Source: Paraclostridium dentum (GTDB lineage: Bacteria; Bacillota; Clostridia; Peptostreptococcales; Peptostreptococcaceae). Taken from it: DNA of 64,000 nucleotides. The translations under genes were made by a program, and so were the position numbers. The stretch covers positions 1 through 64,000 of the forward strand of contig NZ_WIPK01000004.1 in assembly GCF_012922555.1 (NCBI RefSeq). Reading direction: 5' to 3'. Under the pieces are notes generated by a model. The model saw nothing but the letters and a program-made list of their open reading frames with translations. It did not search any database and had not been told where the DNA came from. The first letter of the stretch is position 1, and each line of letters opens with the position of its first letter. Below are positions 62,488 through 64,000 of the stretch, piece after piece.

Positions 62488-63861
62488 TTATATTTTGGCT
62501 AACCTTATAGAAAACTTTGTTCCTATATCTTTTTCACTATACAATTTTAATTTTCCATTATGAAGATTTATAATTTTTTTAGTTATCGTTAATCCTAATC
62601 CACTTCCTCCGTCTGTTTTGCGAGCTCTATCAGCTCTTACAAATTCATCAAATATATTTTCTATAACATCATCTGAAATTCCACATCCGTTATCAGCTAT
62701 AATTATATCTATATACTTGTCACTCTTCTTTAAATCAACAGTAATAGTTGTTCCAACTTCATTATATTTTATTGCATTTATAATTATATTTCCTAAGGCC
62801 CTCTCCAACGCCTTAGTATCTATAATAGAATATATACTTTCTTCTGGTATATTCACATCAAGTAAAAATCCGTTTTCTTCTATGTCTATATAATACAAAG
62901 CCACTAATTCTCTTAAAAATTCACTTATATCATGTTTTTTCAAATCTAGTTTGTAACCTGGGCTATCTAATTTTGAAAAAATAAATAATTCATCAACTAA
63001 ATAATTAATTCTTTTAGTCTTATTATAAATATAATCTAGATATATATTTTTCTCATCTTCACTTGTTACTACTCCTTCTAATATTGCCTTAGAATATCCT
63101 AGTATAGAAGTTATTGGAGTTTTTAAGTCATGAGAAATATCTCTTATAATTCTCTTTTTACTGTCCTCAGCAATACGTTTTTCGATTTCAGATTTTTCAA
63201 GTTTATCAACAGTGTTATTAAATGACTCTTTTATTTTATTAAATTCTCTATATGAATTAAACTTAACACCTACATCTGAATACCCTTCACTCATTTTTTT
63301 TATTTCATTTTCTAAAATTTTAAGTGGTCTAGATATTTTTTTTATGGATAATATAGATAATAAAATAAACATTAAAAATACTATAATTATTGTTACCAAT
63401 ACACTAAGTCCTATATATATTTTAGCTTTATTATTTCCATACATTTCATGTAAAAGCTTATAACTATAGTCCGGTATCTTTACAATATATAATTTATTTC
63501 CTTGCCTGTATGCACGTGTTTCATATTTATAGTTTATATTTTTTTCATTTATAAAATCTTCAATTGAGTAAGACTCCTTTTTATCTTTTTTTATACCTAT
63601 TACATTTACTACTTTTCCGTCTCTAACTTCTTCTACCCATCCACCTTCACTTAATACCTTTTTAATATCTATATTATTGTAATCTTCTTTAAACAAATAG
63701 TTTATTTCATTTTTTGTTACCTCTAAATTTTTACTATTTAATTCATCTCTTGTTCCATATAAAATTAAATAAAGAAATATTACTATTCCAATTATGAATA
63801 TTAAAGTTGCCAATATAGAATTCACTATAAATATACTATATAAACTTTTACCTTTTCTCAA
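62488..63861 (-). CDS. Sensor histidine kinase
   Basis: 457 aa, start TTG 63861 with GAAGGG about 10 nt upstream. Two transmembrane segments (about 12-34 and 150-172) around an extracytoplasmic domain of about 115 residues, HAMP (KISRPLKILENEIKKM), HisKA DISHDLKTPITS, HATPase GNIIINAIKYNE, DNGCGI, GSGLGLTI. HDLKT is the form used by SaeS/VanS-like kinases. No response regulator gene is adjacent in the window, so its partner is not identified. Confidence 0.9.
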   Translation of the reverse strand: MRKGKSLYSIFIVNSILATLIFIIGIVIFLYLILYGTRDELNSKNLEVTKNEINYLFKEDYNNIDIKKVLSEGGWVEEVRDGKVVNVIGIKKDKKESYSIEDFINEKNINYKYETRAYRQGNKLYIVKIPDYSYKLLHEMYGNNKAKIYIGLSVLVTIIIVFLMFILLSILSIKKISRPLKILENEIKKMSEGYSDVGVKFNSYREFNKIKESFNNTVDKLEKSEIEKRIAEDSKKRIIRDISHDLKTPITSILGYSKAILEGVVTSEDEKNIYLDYIYNKTKRINYLVDELFIFSKLDSPGYKLDLKKHDISEFLRELVALYYIDIEENGFLLDVNIPEESIYSIIDTKALERALGNIIINAIKYNEVGTTITVDLKKSDKYIDIIIADNGCGISDDVIENIFDEFVRADRARKTDGGSGLGLTITKKIINLHNGKLKLYSEKDIGTKFSIRLAKI

Positions 63862-63888
63862 AATAAATTTTCCCTTCTAAATGATTTT

Positions 63889-63947
63889 TAAGAAAATACT
63901 CTATATATAAAATTATGATGAATTATAGTATATAGAGTATTTTCTTA
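63889..63947. terminator. Large hairpin upstream of the kinase
   Basis: TAAGAAAATACTCTATATA / TATATAGAGTATTTTCTTA, a stem of about 19 bp with a 21-nt loop. It may end the gene entering from the right edge or form a leader structure of the kinase mRNA. Confidence 0.5.
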
Positions 63948-64000
63948 AAATCTTCAATTTTTATAATTGCATATTTTTTATTTAAAGTTGCTACCACTTC
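63923..64000 (-). CDS. Possible C-terminal end of a gene entering from the right edge
   Basis: The frame is open from the edge to TAA at 63925-63923 and ends KIEDFKKILYIL. Only 25 codons are visible, so the product cannot be named. It does not look like the end of an OmpR-type regulator. Confidence 0.3.
   Translation of the reverse strand, partial: EVVATLNKKYAIIKIEDFKKILYIL

Overview
The window is AT-rich DNA with strong GGAGG-type ribosome binding sites and many short intrinsic terminators. It fits a spore-forming, anaerobic low-GC Firmicute. The best guess is Clostridia, family Peptostreptococcaceae (Clostridioides, Paraclostridium, Paeniclostridium or Romboutsia relatives). The evidence is an Etf-linked lactate dehydrogenase with a nickel lactate racemase, a very large acyl-CoA dehydratase activase, a collagen-like spore-surface-type protein, BioW-type biotin synthesis, and two genes that make sense only if UGA is read as selenocysteine. 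Nearly all genes lie on the minus strand, so the replication fork probably runs right to left. No rRNA, tRNA, CRISPR array, prophage or intact insertion sequence was seen.

Layout. 1-1.5 kb: a secreted SH3b-repeat amidase, cut by the edge. 1.7-7.6 kb: an amino-sugar/glycoasparagine island (cutC, a dead PepV-like protein, aspartylglucosaminidase, PTS IIB and two IIAs, chbG), interrupted by an oppositely oriented collagen-like gene and carrying two cre-like boxes. 7.8-16.7 kb: a GIY-YIG protein, an operon of HD protein, lipoprotein, two-component system and truA, an RNA methyltransferase, larE, and small unknowns. 16.7-18.7 kb: a YtrA-type GntR/ABC module with a palindromic operator. 18.8-19.15 kb: an ArsC/Spx-like gene with TGA in place of its redox Cys. 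19.2-27.4 kb: a HEPN-type protein, GNAT, the 1413-aa activase, guanine deaminase and a cold shock protein. 27.5-34 kb: an LEA-like lipoprotein, then the lactate operon larA-etfB-etfA-lctD with its GntR regulator and a matching operator.

34-40.7 kb: a two-component system and a complete Bce-type peptide-resistance module. 40.8-44.3 kb: two membrane proteins, NhaC, and a vitamin ECF S component with twin operators. 44.5-47.3 kb: a copper ATPase whose first metal-binding domain has TGA at the first Cys of CxxC, behind a CsoR-like operator. 47.4-52 kb: MerR, MATE efflux and small membrane proteins. 52-54.5 kb: S component-bioW-bioF. 54.7-57 kb: immune-inhibitor-A-type metalloprotease. 57.1-64 kb: a decaying region (MutS fragment, frameshifted membrane gene, remnants of a MacA/MacB-like exporter) among a TolB-like lipoprotein and further sensor kinases.

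The most interesting signal is the pair of candidate selenoproteins at 18793-19152 and 44509-47229. In both, the in-frame TGA falls exactly on the first Cys of a thiol or metal motif, the reading frame continues uninterrupted on both sides, and a hairpin with G in its apical loop lies about 20 nt downstream, as in the bacterial SECIS model.
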